Positions 33,876 through 43,972 of a DNA stretch of 64,000 nt are shown here, piece by piece. This DNA is from Tulasnella sp. 424 (Eukaryota > Basidiomycota > Agaricomycetes > Cantharellales > Tulasnellaceae). Each line of letters opens with the position of its first letter. Within the stretch, counting starts at the first letter, position 1. Made by a program: the position numbers and the translations under genes. The stretch lies in the NCBI GenBank assembly GCA_019633425.1, contig WSUB01000005.1, positions 186,001-250,000 on the forward strand. Direction: 5' to 3'. The notes under the pieces are model-generated. The model searched no databases, was not told the origin of the DNA, and saw nothing but the letters and a program-made list of their open reading frames with translations.

Positions 33876-34835
33876 AAATGTTTTAATCACAAACAAAAGG
33901 ATAGGTGGTTTAAGGACTCCCCAGTGGTCAGTGTCATCGTAATAATAGTGATAATAAGAAGGAGAATAACCTTCTAACCCAGACAATCCCTGTGGACGAA
34001 GAAAGACCAGTCTCGGCTATTGCCGATGGGCGCCTAGTGGACAGCCACATTTTTGGACGGCCGCCAAAGTACGCAAGCTTCGACGGCCTTCGCCTTTCAA
34101 GTATAAGACAGTTAAAAGACGGTTTGATCCGTCCTCGTTCATTCGACTGGGCTAGAGAGAGATGGCTACGAAAGAAGGGTGCGCGACCGGATCGTAGGGC
34201 CACCAACGCATCCCGATGCAGCCGATAGATTCGAGGCAACGGAAGATGCGAGTAAATGCAGAATCTCGCCCCGGTAAAATCACCAACAGAAGCTATGAAG
34301 CGAATCTAGGTAGCAGGAACGGATTCTCATAATACATGGAAAACGAAACAGGCATGACCTTACTCCGAGCCTGCTGAAATTAAGCCAGGCTATGCGTCCG
34401 ACATCGACGCATGCGCATCAATCGTCCGCACACCTTATAAGTAGAAACGTATAGGGACCACAAAATGAACGGCGATAAATGACTGAGAAGGTTTTAGTTT
34501 TCAGCCGCCAGCCAAATGCCACCCCAGCTTGGGACTCACCAGAATGGCGACTACTCGGGAACCGGTCAACCAACTCAAGACTGGGATTCCCCCGGATTTC
34601 GCTCGGTCGCCTCGAGTCGAGAAAGAGGGAGGGTTCTGCTGTGTTTTTATAGATTTTCTGACTGCTGACTGAGGCTAGATCGAAACCCGCTCGCGGTCAG
34701 TTTTCTCTGGTTAACTGGGTCTCTGCTATTAAAACAAGCCGGTTGGGGGCAAGCCCGAGCTTCTACAGCCGAAGAGAAGAACCTGTTAGAATGACTATAA
34801 GCCATAGTAATCTAGAGATCCTTCAGACCTTTTTC
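33876..34835. other. Gap without supported genes
   Basis: Between foldback element 1 and the first member of the Pro-rich family. Only short ORFs, none with a domain. Confidence 0.35.
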
Positions 34836-35102
34836 TAGGGAATAAGCTTAAATTTAGGATTGAAAGGCGAAGTCAGGGGAGACGGAACGATGTGGCAGAT
34901 AGAGATACCCCTTGCCAGCGGGTCCTGGGACGGCGCTTCGTACAACCCGTGCGGTTTGTTCGAAGCTCTAAAGGCGAAGTTAGTAAGCTTTGAAATTCGT
35001 TACACGTAACTTCAAGTTACGTGTAATAAATTTCAAGGCTTTGGTAAACATTTTCGTCTTTGGTGTCTTCTCGAACAGAGTCGAACATTTGGTCGCAGTC
35101 AT
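34836..35102 (-). pseudogene. Pro-rich signature family member 1, degenerate
   Basis: The start MTATKCSTLFEKTPKTK corresponds to SSQTATxPSxxVExTxPTKK of intact members. The frame then meets TAA inside an inserted hairpin. Beyond it a degraded signature is still readable (IVPSPLTSPFNPKFKLIP), followed by TAG. The family's upstream block is present (35190-35207). Broken by insertion and by stop codons. Confidence 0.6.
34993..35034. repeat. Perfect inverted repeat (hairpin) inside family member 1
   Basis: TTACACGTAACTT and its exact complement flank a single base (35000-35026); outer GAAATT/AATTTC pairs extend the stem. Intact family members have no such sequence at this place, so it was probably inserted. 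Confidence 0.75.
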
Positions 35103-36641
35103 GCTGAGATGGAGGTAGAGTGCGTTGCAGCGTATGATAACAGGTACTATCAAGTGCAGTGTAAATGGCGTAGCCGTCCTGTTTATTATGATTATCAGCC
35201 AGTAGGGGCGAGAGCTGAGGACGCTACGGGTGAAGGTTGTGTGCCTCCTCAGCCTCTGGTTTTGATCTCCCACCCGTTTGAAGTAAACGACGAGGAAAAG
35301 AAAACCGCAACCTCGATATTCCGGCTATTTATTATATCCTGGTTGTTGGAGAGTCGGCATCTCAGCTGGGCTGGATCGGCGGCTTGCGCTCGACATGAGG
35401 CTGACACTGGAATGCCTCTGCCTACTGACGATGCCAGCAATCTAACACGACAGCCTCTGAATTGTTCTACATGGAAATTTGGATGGGAAGAAAGAGACAC
35501 ACGCTAGCTGTACTGGGAATTTCTGAGACAGGGATCGACTTCTGCTGGAAAGTCACGGTGACTGCCGGGTCGAATTTGCTCCGTCCACAGGCTGTGCTGG
35601 CCGACGAAACGTGGTAACCAAACGACATCCGCATCCATGGATTTCCATCGTCGATCACTACAAAATCAAACCTTGAAGTCAAGCGTATGAGATGACGCAG
35701 CCGCTAAGATGCATCCGCAGCGACTGATCGAGCATTTCTAGTGTATGCGAACGTTCTCGTCGAACAACTCTCCATCCGGGGTTAGTACTGGACGCACAGA
35801 ACGAACCCTAATTGCGGAGAGATGAACCTAAATAGCCTTAGAGCTTGGTCGCGGTATACATCGGAGAAATATGGTGCAGAAATCCAGAAAAGGTCTTCAT
35901 TGGGAAACGGAGACCTCGAATCAACAAGGGGGAGAGGAACACCCCAGGATATAGAGTGCCTAAACAATCACGAAAGCATTGACTAATTGACCGCCTTGGG
36001 TGAGGCGTCGGAGGTGGCATTATCGAGGGCGTAAGGGTCCTGGCCGTTGTCGCTTTTCCACACGACAAAGCGGCGCGTCGCCGCCGCCGCCAGGGATTGG
36101 GACGGTCAGTGCTCAGCTGAGGCGTCTACGTTGCTACGGTCAATGCCGTAAAAATGCTCCCTGAGCAAATGAGCACGGAAGGAGGATCCGAACGTCTTCC
36201 AGTCGATTAGAACAACCACGGGTACATACATCCCGCTAGGTGCCGGTCGCTGTCTCACGTCTGGGTAGAAAGACAATGGGTGGCGTACGGAGCGTCTACG
36301 GAGTCTGGCTCTGGCGAGTCACACAGCAGGGGACGAGAAGTGAATAAAGATTGAATGAACGAATTTCATAATGCATTGAAAACAAAACAAGCATGGCCAT
36401 AAACCTGTTGGAATCAAGTCAGTCTTGCATTTCGACGAAACGTAAGCGACAAGGGTATACGCACATTACGCAGGAGCGCATAAAGATCACGAATAAATGG
36501 TGATGAATAACTGGGAGAGACCGTTTTAGTGGTTGGATGGCTAGCTCGACAGCACACCGGGCCCAGCCGGGAACGTACCTCAGGAACCTTGACGACCAGA
36601 GCAACACCCACCGCCACCCAGGGAACACGGTATGATTTACT
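35103..36641. other. Upstream region of member 1; duplicated non-coding module
   Basis: Contains the shared promoter block (35190-35207). A segment at about 35540-35780 recurs at 37620-37830, 46690-46950, 48600-48830 and 55830-56040, recognisable by GGTGACTGCC, GGCCGACGAAACG and ATGACACATCGTCT-like motifs. No supported gene; ORFs 35109-35507 and 36414-36617 have no recognisable domains. Confidence 0.45.
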
Positions 36642-37203
36642 TCAAAAAAGTCCGCACAAGCAGAGTCTCAAATAATACCCTACACCTCTGCTAGCGGGAC
36701 GTCGAGGCTGGCTTGCAGGTTTGTGTAAATCGCTTTTATTACTCCTAGAGCTTGCGGGACTGAGGGTGGATATACCCGCCGGGGAGCGGTGGGCTGCTTT
36801 GGGGCTCTTATATGACGGGCCTCTGGCCGCCATACGCAGCTGATGCTCAAAATTCGCTTCTGCTCCTGGCCTGGGAGCAGCCCGAGATTCTAGAGATGCC
36901 AGAAGGCAGAGGTTGTCAGAACAACTAAGAGGTATGATGGGCTTGAGTAATCATACCTTTTCCCTCAGGAATGGGTTCGAATGCGGGATTGAAAGGCGAC
37001 GTCGGAGGAGACGGAACGAAGTAGGCAATGGAGTTAGCTGTGGCCGGTGGGTCCTCGTACGGTGCCTCGGAAGCGCCATCATTTTTGTTCGAACTTTGAA
37101 GGTTAAAGGGTTGAGGAGTGAATGCCAAGGGTTTAGTAGATTTTTTTGTCGGTCGCGTCTTCTCTACCGGAGCCGAGGGGTTCGTCGCAGTCTGGGAGGA
37201 CAT
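36642..37203 (-). CDS. Pro-rich signature family member 2 (intact, two exons)
   Basis: Exons in gene order 37203-36957 and 36889-36642 give 495 nt, 164 residues. Exon 1 reads MSSQTATNPSAPVEKTRPTK, then APYEDPPATANSIAYFVP and the signature SPPTSPFNPAFEPIPEGK. The phase-1 intron (GTATGA donor, CTCTAG acceptor) is at the same place as in members 4 and 5. Exon 2 is Ser/Pro/Arg-rich and ends with a hydrophobic, cysteine-containing tail (GYYLRLCLCGLF) that could insert in or bind membranes. No known domain. The first exon is 247 nt, the same length as in member 5. Confidence 0.6.
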
Positions 37204-39050
37204 TTCGATTTGGAGGTAGGATTTTTAACAGCGTGTGAATAGAGCAATAGTTTCGATTGTAAAGTAAATGGTGTAACAGTTTCGATTATGATGATTACCA
37301 GCCAGTGGGAGTTGAGGGTGAAGACGGTTTGAGGGAAGGTGGTTCAGCCCATGACCTTGACCTCCTGCCCTTTTGAAGTAACGATGAGAAGGAGGGAAAC
37401 AGCAACCCGTATTCTAAGAAAACAAGATCGTTTACCTTATCCTCGTCACCGGAAGAATCTCTGTAGGGCTGGACCTGCGGCTTGCCTTGGACACGAGGTT
37501 CGCGCCAGAATAGCTTGCCAACCGACGACGGATCGAACGCGACATGACGTGAAACATTCTACACGGAATACTCGATTGTAAGAAGGAGATGAACACCAGC
37601 TTTACTAGGCAGTCCCTAGAGTTGGATCGCCGCCTGCTGGAAAGGTTGCGGTGACTGCCAGTCAGCTGTTGGCAGGCTGTGCGGGCCGACGAAACACGGT
37701 AACCAGGCGACAACCACGCGCGTATGTAAATTGCGATCGGTCACATCTGGAAATTGAACCTTGAAGTCCACCATATGAGATGACACATCGTCTCAGGCGC
37801 ATCCGCACCCAGTGTTTGCGTGTTCATACCCTGTTCGAATTTTCTCTCTCTCGACTCTCCCATAGGGCGCGAGACGCAAAGAATTCGAATGAGCCCCTAA
37901 ATCGCAGGAAAGGATCCCGCATAGTTCTGGATCAATGCTGGCGGTCGAAGGCTTAATCGTGATAGGCGTCGGAGCAAGGTGGCGCGGGTAGAAAATCTAG
38001 AGAACGTCTTCAAAGTTCATCTGGAACGAGGAGAATGTTTCAGGGAGGGGTGACAGCTGGACCGACGAGCCTCAGGGCCTGGAACGTCAAGAAAATCATA
38101 ACGTAAGTGAAACCCCTACAGCTAGGATCCACGATTTGCTTGGATTCAGACCACTTGCCTTGGAACAGAGAGGAAAGTGGAGCGCGGCCGCTGACTCAGC
38201 AAACTCCCTTTGTCCTTTTGAGACGTCACTCCAGGAACGCGATCAGACCCCGCAGCCTCATCCGCCTCTAGTAACCTTCAATTACTCTCGTTCACAATAC
38301 TTCGAATTAATCCCATGAATAGACCTGTCGTTCTCGGGCTTTCTTGAATAGCAATATGTGAAGACTTCCACTACGAGTCTGGCGCTCGGTCTGACGACAA
38401 GAACGCGTGGAGCTTTGTTACGTAAGAATCCGGGTCATCAGCGATCTGGCATCCTAATGGTGGGCTCGTCGCATCGTTGGACTGCTTATAGCTCTCCATT
38501 CTAAGCGGATGGCAAAGGTCCGTACGATTCTCGATCGTGCTGGACCTTTATTGCGTTGATTAAATCGGACCCGTCTCCGTCTGTGCGGATAGTTTCAGCG
38601 CTTACTAATATTTCGACCCGTTCCTCACCTTCCTCGTTGTACTCCGCCAGTCAATCTGATGTGAGGGCTAATCGGCATGCATTTTGATATGAAGAGCTGC
38701 ACAGGTTGATCACTTGTGGACTTGTGAGATGCAACGGCGGTAGCTTTTCCAGACATGCAATGGATTTATATATACTGCGAGAGCTAACGGAATTCAGCCC
38801 AGGACATTAAAGAAACCCAACACCGGGCCAGGGAGGGGCGAAGATATCATTAAGAGGACTCCTGCGCGCGTGTCAAGAGTGAGGAAGGACAGGAAATAGG
38901 CAGACTCCAGGGTGGATGTAGGAAGTTCTCGATTATAAGCGGGCTCCTGCTCCGAATTCCCGGACATTTCTTCCTACCGCGACTCTACGATGAAATTTCA
39001 AGAAGCCGTTAGAATAACCAAGAATCATGAGAGCGGGAAGATCATCATAC
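37204..39050. other. Upstream region of member 2 and duplicated spacer
   Basis: Holds the shared promoter block (37293-37309). The part from about 38040 to 38990 is paralogous to 53470-54258 plus 54914-55100 and includes the intact insertion site CGGAATTCAG (about 38795) that is occupied by foldback element 2 in the other copy. No supported gene. Confidence 0.5.
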
Positions 39051-39273
39051 CTTTTCCTTCAGGAATGGGTTCGAATGCGGGATTGAAAGGCGACGTCGGA
39101 GGAGACAGAACGTAGCAGGCAATGGAGATAGCGTTGGCCGGTGGGTAATCAATTTTGTTCGAGATCTGAAGGTAAAAGGATCGAATAATGAATGGCAGGA
39201 GTCTAGTAGGATTTTTTGTCGTACGCGTCCTCTCTACCGGAGTCGAGGGGTTCGTCGCAGTCTGGGATGACAT
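39051..39273 (-). pseudogene. Pro-rich signature family member 3, probably truncated
   Basis: Exon 1 (39273-39051) is open: MSSQTATNPSTPVERTR to SPPTSPFNPAFEPIPEGK with a normal GTATGA donor, but it is 24 nt shorter than members 2 and 5. At the homologous acceptor (TCGTAG, about 38988) the next codons give ESR and then TAG. The same frame stays open for about 60 codons after this stop. A downstream acceptor would give only about 15 further residues. It may encode a short product of exon 1 alone. Confidence 0.5.
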
Positions 39274-40620
39274 TTCGATTTGGAGGTAAGATTTTTAACA
39301 GCGTGTGAATAGAGCAATAGTTTCGATTGTAAAGTAGGCGATGTAGAAGTCCTGTTGATGGTGATTGCTGGCCAGCAGGGTGCTGGCCAGCAGGGTGAAG
39401 ACGGAATTGGCGTTGGGTAGTGGGGTCGTAGGTAGTTCATCAGCTTGCAACCCGGCCTTTTTAAAGGCAAACTGCGCTAGATCAGAAAAGCAGCAGCCTA
39501 GCGGGCCAAACCACTCAGACTATCCGTGATGGTCTAGTCGCTGGAGCAGCTGGCATCGTGAACACGCCGCCGTTTCGGAGACTGAAGGGCGAGTATGGGC
39601 ATGAGGCTCCCGCGTTGGACACTAGTCGTCAATTGAACGACGAATGATAGCGTTGCCCCCCCCCCCCCGAGCGGTACGACGAGAAACAAGGGACAGACTT
39701 TGGCTTCCTATTTTTGGGTAATCGTATCGGGTTACTGGAATACGATCAGCAACGTCAGTCGTTGGCCGGTTGGCCGGTTGGCCAGACCTACGAAACCGCC
39801 AAAATGGCCCAATAAATTTGCATGTGGACTTCCCTTCATCGATCAATTATTTCCTTTAAGAGCAATCGTTATATAGAGATTCCAACACCCTTGGGGCTAG
39901 TCCAAAACGAAGGGAGAATTGTCTAAGACGAACCCCCGTTGGCAAGACAAGATATATACGAGTGGCTTGGAGTTTTGGTTGCGGTGGTCGTCGGATAAAG
40001 ATGTATAGGCAGCCGGAGGAAGTGTTACAAAATCGCGGTTTGAATAGGACATGATAGGAGAGACATGCGATCGGTTGGCCCATCGGCCTTCTTCGTGTCG
40101 TCAGCCTTGCCTTTAACGTACGACTTCAAGTTCGACTCAAATTCCCCATTTTGGACTACTGGCTTTCTGGTCGATGCGTCTCAGGCGGTTTCTCGATTTC
40201 TCTCGAGCCACCTTGGCTCCTTCCCAAAGTGAGTTTCCGGGATTTAGTCCCCATCTGCACCACAGTGAGACCAAGCTTCTCTCTAGCTTCTAAAAGGCGA
40301 AAGAAGGAGCGAAAGAGTGAGGTGAGGAAGCAGGATGACGTGTGAAGAGGAACCCGAATTCAATTTTTGAGGACTTGTTCCTGACTGGTAATGGGGATGG
40401 AGGAGTATCTAGGAGTATCTACGGCCGAGGTGGTATTACGCGCTTACAGCCAGGTGCCAGACGATGTGTCAAACATTGGTTGGCCTAGTCAAGAGTGGAA
40501 ATTATATCTCCGCATCGAAGTAGGACATGTCCAGGTCCACAGTCGGAGGGAGAAAAAGGGTAGAAATTTTCTCATTCGAAGGAAATTGGTCAGGGAATAT
40601 ATATATCCCCGGGCTGGGTG
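39274..40620. other. Mosaic of duplicated fragments
   Basis: Upstream block of member 3 (39363-39380); 39480-40080 is paralogous to 58430-58990 and in part to 49060-49440; 40240-40390 resembles block B at 32240-32340 (repeat-gene 5' part). A poly-C run lies at 39658-39668. No intact gene. Confidence 0.45.
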
Positions 40621-42030
40621 ATGATAATTCCCTTGGCCTCTACCGTCTATTCCCATAGCCTCTATTTTAAATTTCAGGCTAGGGTACTCCGCGCAGTATT
40701 GTTGCACCGATTCCCACGCCTTTTTCCCACCTCTCGCTTTGTCCTTCCTCTACTCTGTATTACTTACTCTTTTTGTGTTTTCTTTCTACTTCGCTCTTTT
40801 TTCCCCGTGTTCGCTGCTTTTCGTCTTGTGTTTGGTCCCCGTCCGATCCTAAATCCCAACTCTATTTCTACACGCGCTGCCCCTATTTGTTCCCTCTGGT
40901 ATTCACCCCAAACAACCCCCTGCTACGAGTATTTGAAACGCTGTCTTACTCGCGCTTTTTTATCTATACCTGCACGATTACGCATCTTGACGCTTGTGGC
41001 GTCAAAAAGTCGGTCGGTGCCTACGTGTTAGACAAAACGAAGGAGTTCTACTGTGGACTACACTCGATCCGACCTCTACGATCCCCTCTCTCCCTTACCT
41101 ACTTACGCGGTCTTGCTCTATCACCTGTATATCATTAACTGTATACACTCATTCCATGTCTTTGCTCTATCGTAATTCAGCGTGCTGAGGTGATGATAGC
41201 ACGAGAACGGCGCCTGTCTAGTGCTCGAGCTCCGCAAGCCGCCCCAATGCAATACTTGTGCCTCCCCTGCGTGATGACCGAGCTAGTATCTAGAATTCCT
41301 TGATTCTTTAGCTATCATTTTCCACGCTGAATCACAGAATTTGGTGTTGTGGTTCATTATCAACAGTTTGAGCACAATGCGATGGCAGGGGTAACGACTT
41401 GTATTACTCTGTTTCCGTATACGCGATAGGCGAGACGATGTAGTCATGAGTTACTGTATTGTGTTTGTCTATTGAAAAGCCCTTGTAAAGCAAGAAATGT
41501 CGAGCCGTCCGCTGGCTATGGGAATACCGCGCACGCGGCGTTTTCGATTATTTTCAAACGAACAGGTAAGGGTCGTCAAACCTGTATTCCGTGCACTAAT
41601 TCCCACGCACCTCCACTCTTCCCACATCCTCCTTTGAGTGTTTTTGTCTGCAATTGCTCCCCTTTTGTTCGGCTCCTGTCAGATCCTGTCCCGTGCTCGA
41701 TCGCTGCCGTTGCTTTGACCACTCCGGTCACGTGTTCGTTCACCCCGCTCGGCCAATGCCCTGCCTCTGATCTCACCTATTTGTTTCCCCATTTCTTCTT
41801 CTGTATCTCACTCTCTTATCCCGTTGTTCACTCGCTTGTTCTTTCTCATATTTTCGATTTTTACTCTGCCTTTTCCGTCCTTCCCTTTACACGCACTGAC
41901 CCTCGCTTTCGAGTGTATTTACTTCCTTTTGGTAGTATCGATATCTGCCCGTTTGGTATCTTTGTAATGACGACTTTTATTGTCCATCAAATTTTGCATG
42001 ACAAATTGTACTAGGGACTGGCAGTTATTC
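40621..42030 (+). other. Two pyrimidine-rich segments
   Basis: 40640-41170 and 41560-42010 are strongly C/T-rich on the plus strand and look distantly alike (both run from TTCCCACGC through CCGTCCGATCCT or CCTGTCAGATCCTG). A 180-codon plus ORF (41472-42014) is a by-product of low purine content; no domain. Each segment lies beside a related fragment containing ACATGTCCAGGTCC (near 40524 and 42287). Confidence 0.35.
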
Positions 42031-43972
42031 TGTTTCAACTGCTGCGAATGATACAGCTTAGACTAGAGGCAACAAAAGTATCGTCGACAGGCCAAGGGTC
42101 ACCCGCGGCCGCGGCATTATCGATTATCTAGATTTATTACGCGCAAGCAGACTGCCGTGAGACATCAAGGTGCGCGGGGGGACAGTACCCCAGATACCCC
42201 GCTTACAACCAGTAGCTACCAGAAGAAGGTAGGAACAAGTCAATGAGAACAATCAAGAGGGAAAATCGAGGCTTTTAGCCACAATACATGTCCAGGTCCA
42301 AAGTCAGGAAATAGAGAACAGTAAGGGGAGATCAAGCGAAAAGGTCTGATTATCCCGGGCTGGGAAGATGCACCCACTCGCGGACTTAGCTGAGTAGTGA
42401 TCGTGATCACTGGTCTGTTCCCAAACAACATTCCTCCCCAGGACCCCCATCTTCCAAGTGCCTTCGCCAACGACTCAAAGTTGCCTTCTGCGTCGCAGAA
42501 CTTTAACCCAACAGCCGTGTACCAACCGGTAGGCCTGGGAGTGCATTGGGTGTACTCCCCCTCACGCTTAGCCTGGTTACGCCTTCAACCCTCGCGAAGG
42601 GCAATATATGGTAGAGATGTTCCGCGCAAGCTATATATTCAATCTTTCTAAGAGACGGAACTATCCAGAGCGAGCCTGAAGGTGGCTGGGGCTCTACGGG
42701 GTCGGCTAGTCCGTCTTCCTTCGGAGGGCCTGCCGTTACTCGTACCGGATGCGGCAATTGGGCTCTACGGTCCTCGTGAGGGCCACGATTTACCGAACTT
42801 GGAAAACGTACCATTGTTTAATAAGTGCCGCCCCCTCGATTTCGCGGGTAGAGTCTTGGGAAACTGATGGAGCAGAAGGCGGCATTTGTTTGGAAGTATT
42901 GTTAGAAAACCCAGGGGAGGAACTCCTTTCAAAATGGATGTAAGAATACGAGTCCGGCACAAGAGAAGGCGGAAAGGAAGCACTTTTACTTGTACTTTCG
43001 TCAACCCATCCGCCTTGGGCTTAACTCGCCGCCTGAACGGAGGAATGTTCCAAATTCCTGGTGCCTGAGATTAGACCGGCGTTTTCATCTCTAGAAACTA
43101 GAAGTTCCCTGCGGTCGCCTGCAGATTAGGATAATGCGAACTGACCTGTAGCATGGTCAGAGCATGCGGTGACCTATTGATCATTCGTAGCGTTCTTTCT
43201 GTCGAATGAGACAAGGAGGAGCACACGATAGTCATATCGAGATTCATCCAGGATTATCATGAGGCGGTAAACGCCTCACGTGAAATTATTCGGACTGAAA
43301 TTCCAGTTTGGAATAATATGCATAACCACAGAGAGGACAAGTTTAAAGTGGGTGAAGGGCTTCCTAGTGGCCAGTTCTTTAGGACAGTACTTGCTTCTAA
43401 TTCAGACGAGCCTAACGGCCACCGAAGAAGGGAAACCACGCAGCCTTTCACAAAAAAAAAAAAAAAAAACACGACGATTAATCGGTCGAGAGAGGCTCAG
43501 TATACGAAAGGAGAGTGCGCGGCTAGATCGTGACCGCGCCCACCCTTCAGGGACCACTCCGGTGGCATTCAGCCCCACCTCTGAGTCATAAAAAAAGGCT
43601 TAATCAGCTGAGTGAGCACTTTCCGCTTGCCGACTGAAGTTACTCGTCTCCCAAGGTATTTGTTCGCTTGTACCGCAGAAAACGCAGAGAATGTTCGCGA
43701 AGTCCCGCTCACGTAGATCACATTGCCATGGCTAACAAGCGAGTCGAGCCAAAGCGGCCATATTCTCGTAATGAAATGAAACGGAACAGTAAAACCATAA
43801 CGCTACAGAAATCAAAGCCGTCTTGCGGTTTCAATGGCGTCCGCAAAGCGATCGAACACATACCATGTTCGAAACAACGTAGAAAATTACAAAATAACGA
43901 GGATCATAACTAGGGACTTTTTCAGTCGCCGTGTGGCTGGCTAGAGGCCATCCTTGATAGACGAATAATAGG
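42031..43972. other. Duplicated fragments, no intact gene
   Basis: 42690-43060 resembles the 5' part of the block B repeat gene (32430-32670) with frameshifts. 43080-43260 resembles 26800-27000 and 32780-32980. 43320-43960 matches 56060-56690, the 3' flank of member 7, so the flanks were duplicated with the gene. A poly-A run lies at 43452-43468. Confidence 0.5.

Noticed and set aside
36961..36985. GGTTCGAATGC resembling a tRNA B box
   Set aside because: It is coding sequence of the Pro-rich family (NPxFEPIPE) and recurs in each member.
41472..42014. 180-codon plus-strand ORF in the pyrimidine-rich tract
   Set aside because: Long open frames are expected where purines, and so stop codons, are rare; no domain, no paralogue in frame.
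43452..43468. Poly-A run as a retrotransposed gene tail
   Set aside because: The paralogous segment at 56180 has the same flanks without the run and there is no spliced-gene copy beside it; simple slippage is enough.
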